Below are positions 13,919 through 15,316 of a stretch of DNA of 15,316 nucleotides, piece after piece. The notes under the pieces are model-generated. The model did no database searches, was not told where the DNA came from, and saw only the letters and a program-made list of their open reading frames with translations. A program made the position numbers and the translations under genes. Origin of the DNA: Pusillimonas sp035515275 (lineage in GTDB: Bacteria > Pseudomonadota > Gammaproteobacteria > Burkholderiales > Burkholderiaceae_B). Every line of letters begins with the position of its first letter. The stretch's first letter is position 1. The stretch is from the NCBI RefSeq assembly GCF_035515275.1, contig NZ_DATJBQ010000095.1:1-15316 (forward strand), written 5' to 3'.

Positions 13919-15316
13919 ATGTCAGGCATCAATTATTCCGAGAAGATTCCCAATAACGTCAACCTGTCCAGCGACCGCACGCTGCAACGCGCGCTCGAGC
14001 ACTGGCAGCCCAACTACCTTAAGTGGTGGCAAGACATGGGCCCCGAGGCTTCGCAGAACATGGACGTTTACCTGCGTACCGCAGTCAGCGTGCAACCCGA
14101 CGGCTGGGCGCACTTTGACTACGTGAAAATGCCCGACTACCGTTGGGGCATCTTCCTGACGCCGCAAGACGGCCAGCGCAAGGTTCACTTCGGCGAGCAC
14201 ATCGGCCAGGACGTCTGGCAAGAAGCCCCCGGTGAACACCGTGCCAACCTGCGTCGCATCATTGTTACTCAAGGCGACACCGAGCCCGCATCGGTCGAGC
14301 AACAGCGCCACCTGGGCCTTACCGCCCCTTCGCTGTACGACCTGCGCAACCTGTTCCAGGTCAACGTCGAAGAAGGCCGCCACCTGTGGGCCATGGTTTA
14401 CCTGCTGCATCGCTACTTCGGTCGCGACGGCCGCGAAGAAGCCGACGCACTGCTGCAGCGTAACTCGGGCAGCGAAGACAGCCCCCGTATTTTGGGCGCT
14501 TTTAACGAGAAAACACCCGACTGGCTGGCGTTTTACATGTTCACGTACTTTACCGACCGCGACGGCAAGTTCCAGCTCAGCGCGCTGTCCGAGTCGAACT
14601 TCGACCCTCTGGCCCGCACGACCAAGTTCATGCTGACCGAAGAAGCCCACCACATGTTTGTGGGTGAGTCGGGTGTGTCGCGTGTGCTGCAGCGTACGGC
14701 CCAGGTCATGAACGAACTCAAGACCGAAGACCCCGAAGCCTTGCGTGCCGCCGGTGTTATCGACCTGCCTACCATCCAGCGGTACATCAACTTCCATTAC
14801 AGTGTCACGATCGACCTCTTCGGCGCCGACCAGTCGTCCAACGCTGCCATTTTCTATAGCTCGGGCCTTAAAGGCCGCTACGAAGAAAGCAAGCGCACCG
14901 ACGACCACCAGCTCAAGAACGACACCTACCGTATTCTTGATGTCCAGAACGGGCAGCTGCGCGAAATCGAAGTGCCCATGCTAAATGCACTGAACGAAGT
15001 GCTGCGCGACGACTTCATCAAAGACACGGTGGCGGGCGTTGGCCGCTGGAACAAGGTGCTCGAGAAGGCCGGCATTGCGTTCCGTCTTACCGTTCCCCAT
15101 AAGGCGTTTAATCGCAAGATCGGTACGCTGGCAGGCATTCGCGTTTCGCCCGAAGGCCAGGTGCTGACCGAAGAGCAATGGAAAGCCCACGAACACGAGT
15201 GGCTGCCTACGCCTGAAGACCGCGAGTTTGTCGCTTCGCTGATGGGTCGTGTGGTCGAGCCGGGCAAGTTTGCCAACTGGATCGCACCTCCGGTCATGGG
15301 CATTAATCGCCAGCCC
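13919..15316 (+). CDS. boxB: Benzoyl-CoA 2,3-epoxidase, oxygenase subunit BoxB (3' end outside window)
   Basis: Class I diiron oxygenase that epoxidises benzoyl-CoA with O2 and electrons from the reductase BoxA. 466 codons are present and the frame is still open at the last base. Known BoxB proteins are about 473-475 residues, so only some 7-10 codons should be missing. Two carboxylate-bridge motifs are visible: EEGRH (Glu152, His155) and EEAHHMF (Glu242, His245). They correspond within a couple of residues to the iron ligands reported for the Azoarcus enzyme. The opening MSGINYSEKIPNNVNL and the YFTDRDGKFQLSALSESNFDPLARTTKFML core (given here from about 210 to 238) are family-typical. ATG at 13919 has a strong TAAGGAG seven bases upstream. 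boxA is expected downstream or elsewhere. Confidence 0.95.
   Translation, partial: MSGINYSEKIPNNVNLSSDRTLQRALEHWQPNYLKWWQDMGPEASQNMDVYLRTAVSVQPDGWAHFDYVKMPDYRWGIFLTPQDGQRKVHFGEHIGQDVWQEAPGEHRANLRRIIVTQGDTEPASVEQQRHLGLTAPSLYDLRNLFQVNVEEGRHLWAMVYLLHRYFGRDGREEADALLQRNSGSEDSPRILGAFNEKTPDWLAFYMFTYFTDRDGKFQLSALSESNFDPLARTTKFMLTEEAHHMFVGESGVSRVLQRTAQVMNELKTEDPEALRAAGVIDLPTIQRYINFHYSVTIDLFGADQSSNAAIFYSSGLKGRYEESKRTDDHQLKNDTYRILDVQNGQLREIEVPMLNALNEVLRDDFIKDTVAGVGRWNKVLEKAGIAFRLTVPHKAFNRKIGTLAGIRVSPEGQVLTEEQWKAHEHEWLPTPEDREFVASLMGRVVEPGKFANWIAPPVMGINRQP

Noticed and set aside
1..15316. tRNA, rRNA, CRISPR arrays, insertion sequences or phage integration sites.
   Set aside because: I saw no spaced repeat array, transposase, terminal inverted repeats or structural RNA pattern in the window.

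Overview
The window looks like high-GC chromosome of a betaproteobacterium, most likely Burkholderiales/Alcaligenaceae (Bordetella, Achromobacter or Pusillimonas-like). This rests on protein character and gene content: a Bordetella-style autotransporter beside a benzoyl-CoA epoxidation (box) cluster. No taxonomic marker gene is present, so the placement is inference.

Layout. Positions 3-1703 (+) hold the C-terminal part of an autotransporter that begins outside the window and has no visible link to the rest. A 94-bp convergent gap with GC-rich stem-loops separates it from nine genes on the minus strand. In transcription order (high to low coordinate) these are: a cupin-like DUF4863/PnbB-type protein, boxD (aldehyde dehydrogenase), bclA (benzoate-CoA ligase), an alpha/beta hydrolase, a periplasmic binding protein, and livH-livM-livG-livF of a branched-chain-amino-acid-type (HAAT) ABC importer. 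Divergent from them, on the plus strand, are boxR (XRE plus shikimate-kinase-like regulator), boxC (benzoyl-CoA-dihydrodiol lyase) and boxB (benzoyl-CoA 2,3-epoxidase oxygenase component, cut by the window end a few codons short of its expected stop). boxA, the reductase partner of BoxB, is not in the window.

How it works together. The importer probably brings in benzoate or a related aromatic acid. BclA makes benzoyl-CoA, BoxB (with BoxA) epoxidises it, BoxC opens the ring to 3,4-dehydroadipyl-CoA semialdehyde plus formate, and BoxD oxidises the semialdehyde to the acid. The hydrolase and the DUF4863 protein are accessory genes of unproved role. Every core enzyme is a known family, so the pathway itself is not new.

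The least-described part is the regulatory DNA. The boxR-boxC gap has six TGCA tetramers in 73 bp, a clear sigma70-type promoter (TTGACG-N17-TATTAT), two TGCA-N6-TGCA boxes exactly 40 bp apart, and an FNR/Anr-like dyad whose spacer is the -35 hexamer. The gap upstream of boxR has a matching box lying on the boxR -10 and touching a candidate promoter for the minus-strand operon. It also has a long inverted repeat bracketing both. Together these suggest BoxR control of both arms, with a possible oxygen input at boxC.
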